The notes beneath the pieces are model-generated. The model searched no databases and was not told where the DNA came from. It was given only the letters and a program-made list of their open reading frames with translations. From positions 212,933 to 276,932 of the forward strand of contig JAKOPT010000089.1 of the NCBI GenBank assembly GCA_029778715.1: DNA of 64,000 nucleotides. Direction: 5' to 3'. This DNA comes from Actinomycetes bacterium. GTDB taxonomy: Bacteria > Actinomycetota > Actinomycetes > Actinomycetales > Dermatophilaceae. How positions within the stretch are numbered: the stretch's first letter is position 1; each line of letters starts with the position of its first letter. The translations under genes were made by a program, and so were the position numbers. Positions 9,195-17,382 of the stretch are shown here, one piece after another.

Positions 9195-11606
9195 TCAGCT
9201 CTTGGGAACCAACCGGATCTGCACCGCTTCGATGGCGCGAGCCTGACCGGTGGTCCCGGCCGTCGCACCGTCAGCGACGTACGGCTGCCAGCCGATGCCG
9301 GACACGTGCGCCCGGTATTCGATCCGGTAGTGGGCCGCAAGGTCACCGGTCAAGGTGATTTGCATCGCCTCGAGTTTGAGGGCTTTGCCCGTCGTACCGA
9401 TCATGCTCGACTCGGTCACCCACGGCTGCCACCCGATGGAGGAGACGTGCCCACGGTAGGAGATTCCTCCCGAGTACCCGGGGTTCGTGATCTTCAGCAT
9501 GAGTGCTTCCATGGCCAGGGCGCGTCCGGTGGTCCCTGCGACGGCATCATTGGTCACGGTCGGCATCCACCCGATCGTCGCGACGTGTGCGCTGTATGCC
9601 GTGCCCGCAGCGGTCGGCGACGCAGACGCACTCGGCGACGGCGATGCGCTCTTGGACACCGACGGACTCGGCGACGGCGACGCGCTCGGCGACGGCGACG
9701 CGCTCGGCGACGGCGAGGCGCTCGGCGACGGCGACGCGCTGGGCGACGGCGAGGCGCTCGGCGAGACAGACGCACTCGGCGACGGCGATGCGCTCTTGGA
9801 CACCGACGGACTCGGCGACGGCGAGACGCTCGTCGACGGACCCGGGGTCGGGTTCGGCGGGTTCTTGGCCAGCAAGCGGATCATGACCGCCTCAATCGGT
9901 GCAGCCTGACCGGTCGTTCCCGCGGTGGCGCCATTGGTCACCCACGGCTGCCAACCGACATTGCGCACGTGCGCCCGGTAGGAGACGTCGTACTTGTTCG
10001 CCAGATCGCCCGTCAGCCGCATCTGGAATGCCTCGAGAGGCTTCCCCGAACCCACGGCTCCGATGGATCCGGACTTGTAGCCCATCCACCCGATGTTGGA
10101 CACATGGCCGTTGGCGGAGAGCCCGCCGGCCACCGTGGTGCCGCTCAGGACGTAGTTGAGGCCGTACATCACCAGGGCCGAGTTGACCGTCCCACCGATC
10201 TGGCCGTTGTCGACCTTCGGCAACCAACCGACGGATTGCGAGTTGGCTTCGTAGCGCAACAGCGGCACGTCACCGTAGGCGCGTTTGAGGTTGTTGTAGC
10301 GAGCGGTCACCCAGTTGGACAGGTACGAAACCTCGCCGTCATAGGTCGAGGAGTAGGCGCGACCCTCACCGGCGACCAGATGGGTCGGGGTACCCAGCAC
10401 CTTCCACCGCTGGAAGTTGTTGGCGGCCGAGGCCGCGATCTGCGACTTGTAGGTAGCGATCTTGGCCGGCAACTGGCTCATTTCGTAGCCGATGCCCTGC
10501 GAGGTCCAGGCGGTGTTGGCGGCCGCGACGAACTCGGGCATCCGGAACAGGTGGCGGTACCACGCCGTGTTGCCGCGCAACCGGAGCTGGTCGGCGTTCT
10601 TGATGTACTCGGCGTTCGTGAACGCGCCGAGGGACTCGGTGTGGTCGTAGGTGCCCAGCGAACTGTCGAAGTCCCAGGCGGGCCCGGCATACAACTTCGA
10701 GGAGGGTCCGTCCTTGTAGAAGAAGATGCTGGAAGCGACGATCTCCGGGTTCTCCGTCAGTTCGTAGACGAAGTAGTACTTGACGAAGGAGGGGATGTCG
10801 ATCATCGCCGAAAGCTTGGCCCAATCAGGATTGGGCGAATTGAGCATCGCGTCCAAGGAGTTGAGCGTGGACTGCATGTCGGCCCAGCCGGCCGCGGTGT
10901 CCGCCGGAAGCGGTGCGACGGCCTTGTCGGGCACGCCGGCCTTGGCGTCCTTGAGGGTGTAGGTGGTCTTGGTCGTCACCGAATTGAACTTGTAGTCCTC
11001 GGCATACCCATAGTTGTTGTCGAGTTCGGTGATGACGCCCTGGTTGCTGTTCAGTTCGACGCGATTCTTCTTGACCTCGACCTTCTCGGTCACCTGGTAG
11101 TTGCCCAGGTACTGACCGTCAACCCTCAGGTCCACCCAACGGCTCTCCGACGAGAACGCCAGCCCCACCGCACCGGCGAAGTCCAGCGCCAACTTGTTGC
11201 GCATGAGCGACCCGTCCGCGTCATTGGCCAGCAACACCCAGGTCTTGGCCGCCGGCATCCCCAGGATTGATACGGAGTTCGTGAACTTGATCTGATACGG
11301 CTTCTTGGGCAGGTTCCAGGTGTAGTTGCCCCGGCCCTTCATCTCAGCCGCGGCCGCTGCCAGGTTGTACGTGCCCGCGGAGTCCTCGATCCCGACCTTG
11401 GTGATCGCGATGTTGTCCTTCGACGCGTGAACGTAGGAGAGCGAGTTGTGTGAGGCCACGGGGTCGTTGAACGAGATGTTCATCGTGGGCAGGTTGCTCG
11501 TGACGGGAGCCGCCGACGCACTGGGCGCCACCGCCGTCACCAGGACCAGGGAAAGCAACAGACCCCACAAGGCAGCGAGGCTGATCCGGGCACGAGAGCC
11601 GGGCAT
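9195..11606 (-). CDS. Secreted CotH-like protein with six ChW-type repeats
   Basis: A 803-aa secreted protein. Residues 1-30 form a Sec signal peptide ending in SASA. The N-terminal half resembles the CotH family (MKGRGNYTWNLPKKPYQIKF, AKTWVLLANDADGSLMRNKLAL, YFVYELTENPEI, GPAWDFDSSLG), including the lysine and acidic positions expected for CotH-type atypical kinases. Three ChW-type repeats (VGW/IGWQPWV...GTTGxA..LEAxxIRL) follow, then a Ser-Pro-Ala linker of about 80 residues, then three more. ChW repeats are extracellular modules first described in clostridia. ATG 11606 is preceded by AGGAAG. Kinase activity is not proven; a cell-surface role fits the locus. Confidence 0.83.
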   Translation of the reverse strand: MPGSRARISLAALWGLLLSLVLVTAVAPSASAAPVTSNLPTMNISFNDPVASHNSLSYVHASKDNIAITKVGIEDSAGTYNLAAAAAEMKGRGNYTWNLPKKPYQIKFTNSVSILGMPAAKTWVLLANDADGSLMRNKLALDFAGAVGLAFSSESRWVDLRVDGQYLGNYQVTEKVEVKKNRVELNSNQGVITELDNNYGYAEDYKFNSVTTKTTYTLKDAKAGVPDKAVAPLPADTAAGWADMQSTLNSLDAMLNSPNPDWAKLSAMIDIPSFVKYYFVYELTENPEIVASSIFFYKDGPSSKLYAGPAWDFDSSLGTYDHTESLGAFTNAEYIKNADQLRLRGNTAWYRHLFRMPEFVAAANTAWTSQGIGYEMSQLPAKIATYKSQIAASAANNFQRWKVLGTPTHLVAGEGRAYSSTYDGEVSYLSNWVTARYNNLKRAYGDVPLLRYEANSQSVGWLPKVDNGQIGGTVNSALVMYGLNYVLSGTTVAGGLSANGHVSNIGWMGYKSGSIGAVGSGKPLEAFQMRLTGDLANKYDVSYRAHVRNVGWQPWVTNGATAGTTGQAAPIEAVMIRLLAKNPPNPTPGPSTSVSPSPSPSVSKSASPSPSASVSPSASPSPSASPSPSASPSPSASPSPSASPSPSPSVSKSASPSPSASASPTAAGTAYSAHVATIGWMPTVTNDAVAGTTGRALAMEALMLKITNPGYSGGISYRGHVSSIGWQPWVTESSMIGTTGKALKLEAMQITLTGDLAAHYRIEYRAHVSGIGWQPYVADGATAGTTGQARAIEAVQIRLVPKS
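9612..9858 (-). repeat. Tandem 18-bp-type repeat coding for a Ser/Pro/Ala linker
   Basis: The sequence consists of repeated units close to GGCGACGGCGACGCGCTC on the plus strand. On the coding strand they encode alternating SPSPSAS/SPSVSKSAS residues between the two triplets of ChW repeats. Such arrays can change in copy number by slippage and would change linker length in frame. Confidence 0.85.
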
Positions 11607-11883
11607 GGCACTTCCTTTACTTGATTCCGTTTTCCCCAGGCCGCCCGAGGCGGGAGGAGCTGACTGCACGCCGATGGGCGCAGGTCGCACCGGTCACTCT
11701 ACCCACCAGTTCGGCACTTGTCTCTAATCAGTCCGTCGCAATTCACTGACCCGTTCGCCCGGCTGGCCGTCCGCAGGCCGAGCCGAGGCCGGTCCTGGCC
11801 CGCTCGACGGTGAGCCTCAAGGCCCCTCAATACCTGCGACGACATCGATCTCGACGACTCGATCGGCAACCGCCACCGGCCTC

Positions 11884-13380
11884 TCAGGTCCGGGTGAGCG
11901 CCCGCGCACCGGCCCGCAACTGCGCGTTCCACGCCAGGTAAACGACGAGGGCCACGGCGACGGCCAGACCCGTTGCGGCCAGGGTGAGTGCCGAGCGCGG
12001 CGCAAGCCACAAAGACAGCGCACCAAGTCCCGCCGCGACGAAAGAAGTGACGACCACCGAGGGCCAGCGAACACTTCGCCACCCCAGGGACAACTCGGGC
12101 AGAGCGGGCCCGAGGATGCGAGCGAAGTACACCACCGCGACCCCCTGGGCCAGCAGATTCGCCACAGCGACCGCGACCGCTCCGCCGTAGGCCGCGGCCG
12201 GGGCCAGGATCGCCAGGAGGCCGACGGTGAGGACGAGGCTGTATCGGGCCTCAAGGCCCGGTCGGCCCACGGCCCGACAGGTTGCCGTCGTCATTCCCGT
12301 CGACAGATTGAGGCCGTAGGCGAGGATGAGCACGACGGCCGCCGCCGACGTGATCGGTTGCTCGCCGGTGAAACCTCGCACGACGAACCATGCTCCGGCG
12401 GCGCAGGCCGCGATATAGCCGACGACCAGCGGCGTCCACAGCCGGTTGACCCGAGAACCCAGGTCGACGGCCGCCGGCTCCCCCGCCGATCCGTGCGCGG
12501 CCGTGAGCCGGTTGAGCAAGGGCGTGACGGCGAACATCGGCAAACTCCTGATCGCCGAGGCAAGCATCGTCGCAATGCTGAGGTAGCCCACTTCGTCGAT
12601 GGGCGCCTGCCACGCCACGACGATCGGCCCCGCCTGCAGGAGCGCCAAACTCGAAATGTTGGTGACCAGGGATCGATTGGCGTAGCCGACGAAACTCCGC
12701 AATTCCGGGCCCGGCAATGGCTTGAACGGCGTCCTGACAAGGTGTGGGGCCATGCCTGCGGCCAGGGCGAGGGCGAGGGTCCCCAATTGCGCCAACGAGA
12801 CGGTGAGCATGTCCCCGAGCGACAGGCCCTTTCCGAACCAGAGGATCGTGCCCAAGAAAGCCGCCTGGGAGCAGGTGATCGCAGCGGCGATCCGACCGAA
12901 GTGGCCTCGAGCCCGCAGATAACCGGTGAAGACGTTGGCCAGCAGGAGTAGCCCCACGAGAATGCCGATGTGCCGGAACAGCAGGACGGCATCGGCGTGG
13001 TAGCGCTCCGGGATGCTCGCGATGCCGACGACGGCTCGCGCCACCCAAGGACCAACGAGCCACAGCCCGCCCCCGAACAAACTGACGGCCAGGACGAGGG
13101 AAAACGTCAACCGGCCCGCCAGCGCGCGGCGCTCTTGAGCGGCATACAACGCGTAGAAGCGCTGAGCCGAGACGCTGATGCCACCGTCAAAGGTCATGAA
13201 GACGACGATGAGCGACCCCACCAGCGCCCACACGCCGTAGGCCGCCGTTCCCAACCGCAGCGTCAGCAGCGGGATAGTGACCAGGCCGACGAGTTGCGGG
13301 ACGAAGACCGCAACCCCGGCGAACGCGGACTGACGAAGAAGGGGACTGCCGAGCCCCTGGCCGAGCCCGCGCACACGCAT
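11884..13380 (-). CDS. Polysaccharide flippase (Wzx/MOP superfamily)
   Basis: A 498-aa polytopic protein with about 12-14 hydrophobic segments and the N-terminal pattern of polysaccharide transporters (VFVPQLVGLVTIPLLTLRLGTAAYGVWALVGSL). Wzx proteins move the undecaprenyl-linked repeat unit to the outer leaflet. Its presence with Wzz-like and ligase/polymerase-like genes supports a Wzx/Wzy-dependent route, although a Wzm/Wzt exporter is also in the locus. Start ATG 13380. The 277 bp between its stop and the CotH-like gene hold no recognised gene. Confidence 0.87.
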   Translation of the reverse strand: MRVRGLGQGLGSPLLRQSAFAGVAVFVPQLVGLVTIPLLTLRLGTAAYGVWALVGSLIVVFMTFDGGISVSAQRFYALYAAQERRALAGRLTFSLVLAVSLFGGGLWLVGPWVARAVVGIASIPERYHADAVLLFRHIGILVGLLLLANVFTGYLRARGHFGRIAAAITCSQAAFLGTILWFGKGLSLGDMLTVSLAQLGTLALALAAGMAPHLVRTPFKPLPGPELRSFVGYANRSLVTNISSLALLQAGPIVVAWQAPIDEVGYLSIATMLASAIRSLPMFAVTPLLNRLTAAHGSAGEPAAVDLGSRVNRLWTPLVVGYIAACAAGAWFVVRGFTGEQPITSAAAVVLILAYGLNLSTGMTTATCRAVGRPGLEARYSLVLTVGLLAILAPAAAYGGAVAVAVANLLAQGVAVVYFARILGPALPELSLGWRSVRWPSVVVTSFVAAGLGALSLWLAPRSALTLAATGLAVAVALVVYLAWNAQLRAGARALTRT

Positions 13381-13447
13381 TGGACCACCGTAGCAAGAGC
13401 GGGCCCGGGCTCCTGTCAGGTTGGCTACGCCAAACGCTCGCCCGCAG

Positions 13448-15499
13448 TCACCTCACCTGGGGCGAATCGGTCTCATGGCTGTCCGGTGGTTCGATGCCGA
13501 ACGTCCTCGCCCACGCCTGCGGCGACACGAGGTCGGGCAGGGCCTGACGGTACTGGGCAGCCAACTCATCCCACTCGCGGAAGAGACGCGCGTGCAGTCT
13601 CATGCCTTCGGCCAGCTGCGACCGGAAGACCGCCGGGTCGCGGCGGAAGAAGGCGGTGCCGCTGCCGTCCATCTTGGACACCAGCGCCGAGTCAAACTGG
13701 GAGAGGAACCACCACACGGCATACCGCGAAGGAACCGCAATCTCCGGGGCTTCCGCGGCGCCCGCCCGGGTACGCGACAGATGCCGGATGCCGGTGCGCA
13801 ACGACCACGGGACCAGGCGCGAGCGGGGCGGAATGCTCGGAAGTGGGCCGCCGAGAAGGCCGGTCGGGGCCGGAAAATCGGCCTGCCGGGGACGGGGTTG
13901 GGCGTCCGGATAGTCCGCGGCCAGGGCGCGCAACTCCGGCAACGTGCTGGCCAGCGTCGGGTGCAGGGCTTGCGGGCCAAGGAAGAGATCCTGCAACGCG
14001 CGCAACCGAATGGCGTTGGCGTAGTAGCGCATCGAGTAGCCATGCTTGAGAAGCCACTGGAACGACTGCGCGACGACCTGGCCGCCGCGAGGTTCGCGCG
14101 AGTGCAGAAGCGCGCTGATGAGCAGGTTGCGCTGGTGGAAGTACGCCTGCCACTCCCAGGCATCATCCTTGTCGTTCCACGAGATGTGCCACACGGCCGC
14201 GCCCGGGAGGGTGATCGTCGGATAGCCGGCGGCACCGGCCCGCAGGCAATGCTCGGCATCGTCCCACTTGATGAAGACCGGAAGCGACAAGCCCACCGCT
14301 TCGAGCACCTCGGTGGGGATCAGGCACATCCACCAGCCGTTGTAGGTGACGTCGGTCCGCCGATGCAGCCACGGTGTCTGGCGCAGACCCCGCGCGGCCA
14401 GATCCCACTCCTCGTGGACTCCTCGCACCGGCCCGAAGACCCACCTGATCGGGTCCACCACCTCACCGAAACTGTGCAGCGTCGTGGGGTTGTGCAGGTC
14501 GAACATGTGCGCCCCGACGATGGCCGCCGTCGAGGTGAAACTGCCAAAGCGCACCGCCCGCAGGATGCCTTCGGGTTCGAGATCGACATCGTCGTCAAGA
14601 ACCATGTGGAACGTCGACGTTCCTGCCCTCAAGGTTTCCCACATGCCCCGGGAGAAGCCCCCGGAGCCGCCGAGGTTGGCTTGGGTGATGACCGTCAACT
14701 GGCTCCCCAAGGTCTTTGCAGTCTGCGCCCAGGTCGGGCTGCTTGTCACCTGCTCGGTGCCCTGGTCGACGATGAACACCGTGTCGAGGTGGTTCCTGAG
14801 TTCGGGCTCGCCGGCGATCCGGGAGACGAGTCGCTCGACGTAGTCGACCTTGTTGACGGTGGTCACCCCGATCGACAGCCGCGCCGGTCGTTGCGGCACT
14901 CCCCGCACGAACCAGTCCGCCTCGACCAGTTCGGCGTCGGCCGGCCCGCCGACGACGTCGAACCAGTACCAGCCGCCGTCCACGAAGGGGCGCAGATCGA
15001 GGTCGAGTTCGATGGGCGTCACCGTTTCTGCCGGCGACTCCCCCGCGCCGGTCGCCAGCGTGGCCACTCGAACGGGTGCCCCCTTGGCATTCGAGCGGTA
15101 CACCATGACGGTGGCTGACCCGCGGACCTGCGCGACCAACCGCACCTGCTGCACATCGGTCCAACGCCGCCAATAGGACACTGGGAAGGCGTTGAAATAC
15201 GTCGCGAGGGAGAGTCGTTCCCCAGCCCGGACCCGAATCGACCGGCGCGACGTGACGTCACCGATGCGGTTCTCGGTGTCCCGATGCTCGGTGGCCTCGA
15301 TCCCCTTGTACTCCCCCCACCCGCGTTCCCACCGGTCGTACGCGTCGTCGATCCGCGGCGCGCGGGCGCCGTACTCGACATAGAGAGGCAGGATGTCGGG
15401 CTCGTGGACATCCGGAAAGACGACGTGGGCGGCCAAGTGCCACCCGACCGGCTCCGCGGGTGGCGCGGCGGGTATGCCGTCGAGTGCGGTCGTGGTCAC
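13448..15499 (-). CDS. GlfT2-like galactofuranosyltransferase
   Basis: A 683-aa protein matching the layout of mycobacterial GlfT2: an N-terminal beta-rich region, a GT-A domain with VTTVNKVDYVERLVSRI, NLGGSGGFSRGM and a metal-binding LDDDVDLEPEG motif, then NGWWMCLIP, the catalytic-region IKWDDAEHCLRAG, GAAVWHISWNDKDD, and a C-terminal helical region. GlfT2-type enzymes polymerise galactofuranose from UDP-Galf. The start was set at GTG 15499 because AGGAG lies 8 nt upstream; an ATG at 15571 would add 24 basic residues atypical for the family. No UDP-galactopyranose mutase gene is in the window. It is divergent from the aminotransferase gene. Confidence 0.87.
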   Translation of the reverse strand: MTTTALDGIPAAPPAEPVGWHLAAHVVFPDVHEPDILPLYVEYGARAPRIDDAYDRWERGWGEYKGIEATEHRDTENRIGDVTSRRSIRVRAGERLSLATYFNAFPVSYWRRWTDVQQVRLVAQVRGSATVMVYRSNAKGAPVRVATLATGAGESPAETVTPIELDLDLRPFVDGGWYWFDVVGGPADAELVEADWFVRGVPQRPARLSIGVTTVNKVDYVERLVSRIAGEPELRNHLDTVFIVDQGTEQVTSSPTWAQTAKTLGSQLTVITQANLGGSGGFSRGMWETLRAGTSTFHMVLDDDVDLEPEGILRAVRFGSFTSTAAIVGAHMFDLHNPTTLHSFGEVVDPIRWVFGPVRGVHEEWDLAARGLRQTPWLHRRTDVTYNGWWMCLIPTEVLEAVGLSLPVFIKWDDAEHCLRAGAAGYPTITLPGAAVWHISWNDKDDAWEWQAYFHQRNLLISALLHSREPRGGQVVAQSFQWLLKHGYSMRYYANAIRLRALQDLFLGPQALHPTLASTLPELRALAADYPDAQPRPRQADFPAPTGLLGGPLPSIPPRSRLVPWSLRTGIRHLSRTRAGAAEAPEIAVPSRYAVWWFLSQFDSALVSKMDGSGTAFFRRDPAVFRSQLAEGMRLHARLFREWDELAAQYRQALPDLVSPQAWARTFGIEPPDSHETDSPQVR

Positions 15500-15612
15500 G
15501 AACCGGTCTCCTTCCGTTGCCGACACGGCCCGCGGGGGGATGCGTTTACGCGTGCCCCGAGGCGTCGGCATACAGTTCCTTCCAATGTCGAAACCGCGGA
15601 AGGTGGCCCCTC

Positions 15613-16794
15613 GTGAGCTCCTCTGACTTTATCCCCTTCGCCCTGCCCGACATCGGCGACGCCGAAATCGAGGCCGTGACCACGGCGATGCGATCGGGGT
15701 GGCTGACCACGGGGAGGGTCGCCCGCGCGTTCGAGGAGGAATTCGTCGCGGCGCTCGAGCCGGATCGTCACGGGCCGACGACCTACGAGGCGATCGCCGT
15801 CAACTCGGCGACCTCCGGGTTGCATCTGTGCCTCGAGGCCCTCGGTGTCACCCACGGGGCCGAAGTCCTCGTTCCCACCTGGACTTTCACGGCGACCGCG
15901 GAGGTGGTCCGCTACCTGGGCGCGACCCCGGTCCTCGTCGACGTCGACCCGCACACCCTCAACATCGATCTCGAGGCGGCCGCTGCTGCCGTCACCGAAC
16001 GCACCGTGGCGATCATGCCGGTGCATTTCGCCGGGCTTCCCGTCCCGCGGGAGGAGTTGGCCGCGTTCGCCGCCACCCACGGACTGAAGGTGGTCGAGGA
16101 CGCCGCCCACAGTCACCCGATCGACAGCAGCGGCGTGCCGATCGGGTTGGGCGCCTCCGATGCCGTGGTCTTCAGTTTCTACGCCACCAAGACGATGACC
16201 ACCGGCGAGGGCGGGATGGTCGTCACCTCCGATCCGAACCTGGCGCGCCGGATGCGGATGATGCGCCTGCACGGCATCAGCCGCGACGTCTTCGATCGCT
16301 ACACGTCGACGTCACCGAGCTGGCACTACGAAGTGGTCGCTCCCGGCTTCAAGTACAACCTCACCGATTTGGCGGCGGCGATCGGACGGGTGCAGTTGTC
16401 CCGCTCGCAAGTGATGAAGGACAAGCGGACGGCGATCGCCGATCGCTACGACGCGGCTTTCGCGGGCCTGCCCGTCGAGTTGCCCGCCCGCCCGCACCGC
16501 GACGACTCCGAGCACGCGTGGCACCTCTACGTCCTTCGTCTCGGCAAGGACGCCGCGATAACCCGGGACGAGTTCATCGCCTCCATGGCCGAGCAGGGGG
16601 TCGGGACGAGCGTCCACTTCATCCCTCTGCACAAACACCCGGTGTGGGCGCAGTTGCGAGGCCCGCACGCCAAGGCCCTGCCCGTCGCCGACCGCGAGTT
16701 CGAGCGCGTCGTGAGCCTGCCGATCTTCTCCGCCATGAGCACCAGCCAAGTCGACCGCGTGATCGCCGCGGTCCTGGCAATTCTGGGTCGATGA
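15613..16794 (+). CDS. DegT/DnrJ/EryC1/StrS-family sugar aminotransferase (PglE-like)
   Basis: A 393-aa PLP-dependent enzyme. The Schiff-base lysine is in FYATKTMTTGEGGMV; other family marks are NSATSGLH near residue 60, the VVEDAAHSHP PLP-binding Asp, and the C-terminal HAWHLYVLRL and SVHFIPLHKHPVW. It would aminate a 4-keto sugar nucleotide, most simply the product of the CapD-like dehydratase in the same locus. GTG 15613 has a GAAGGTGG ribosome-binding site. The stop overlaps the next start in an ATGA. Confidence 0.9.
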   Translation: MSSSDFIPFALPDIGDAEIEAVTTAMRSGWLTTGRVARAFEEEFVAALEPDRHGPTTYEAIAVNSATSGLHLCLEALGVTHGAEVLVPTWTFTATAEVVRYLGATPVLVDVDPHTLNIDLEAAAAAVTERTVAIMPVHFAGLPVPREELAAFAATHGLKVVEDAAHSHPIDSSGVPIGLGASDAVVFSFYATKTMTTGEGGMVVTSDPNLARRMRMMRLHGISRDVFDRYTSTSPSWHYEVVAPGFKYNLTDLAAAIGRVQLSRSQVMKDKRTAIADRYDAAFAGLPVELPARPHRDDSEHAWHLYVLRLGKDAAITRDEFIASMAEQGVGTSVHFIPLHKHPVWAQLRGPHAKALPVADREFERVVSLPIFSAMSTSQVDRVIAAVLAILGR

Positions 16795-17381
16795 AGCGGT
16801 TCTTCGACTTCCTGCTCTCCGGAGGCGCCCTCGTCGTGCTCTCGCCGGTGTTCGGCGTGATCGCGGGCCTGATCAAGCGCGACGAGCCCGAGTCGCCGGT
16901 GCTGTTCACCCAAGAGCGGGTCGGATTGCACGGGGAACCGTTCCGGATTCACAAGTTCCGGACGATGCGCGCCGGCGCGTCGGGGTTGCAGGTGACCTCC
17001 GACTCGGACGGGCGCATCACCAAAGTGGGCCGCTGGCTGCGCAAGACGAAGCTGGACGAACTGCCCCAGCTCTGGGATGTCGCACGGGGGAAGATGAGCC
17101 TGGTCGGCCCGCGCCCGGAGGTGCCCAAGTACGCCGCCTTGTGGCCGGAGCAATTCCGCGCTGAGATCCTCTCCGTGCGCCCGGGCATCACCGACCCGGC
17201 CAGCATCCGGTTCCGCAACGAGTCCGAGGAACTGGCCGCAGCGCCCGACCCGGAAGCCCATTACGTCGAGGTCCTGCTCCCCGAGAAGGCCGCCATGTAT
17301 GCCGACTACGCCCGGTCGCGCTCCTTCGTCGGCGACGTTCGAGTCCTCTGGCGGACCCTGGTGGCCGTGGGGCGGGGCTGA
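16791..17381 (+). CDS. Short phosphoglycosyl transferase (PglC-type initiating sugar transferase)
   Basis: A 196-aa protein with only the catalytic core of the bacterial sugar transferase family: one N-terminal hydrophobic helix (residues 6-26), then FTQERVGLHGEPFRIHKFRTM, the catalytic Asp-Glu in KLDELPQLWDV, GKMSLVGPRPE and a C-terminal RPGITDPASIRF. It lacks the large N-terminal membrane domain of WcaJ/WbaP. PglC-type enzymes move a sugar phosphate from a UDP-sugar to undecaprenyl phosphate, the committed first step. The ATG overlaps the aminotransferase stop, so the amino sugar made upstream may be its substrate (inference). Confidence 0.92.
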   Translation: MKRFFDFLLSGGALVVLSPVFGVIAGLIKRDEPESPVLFTQERVGLHGEPFRIHKFRTMRAGASGLQVTSDSDGRITKVGRWLRKTKLDELPQLWDVARGKMSLVGPRPEVPKYAALWPEQFRAEILSVRPGITDPASIRFRNESEELAAAPDPEAHYVEVLLPEKAAMYADYARSRSFVGDVRVLWRTLVAVGRG

Positions 17382-17382
17382 C

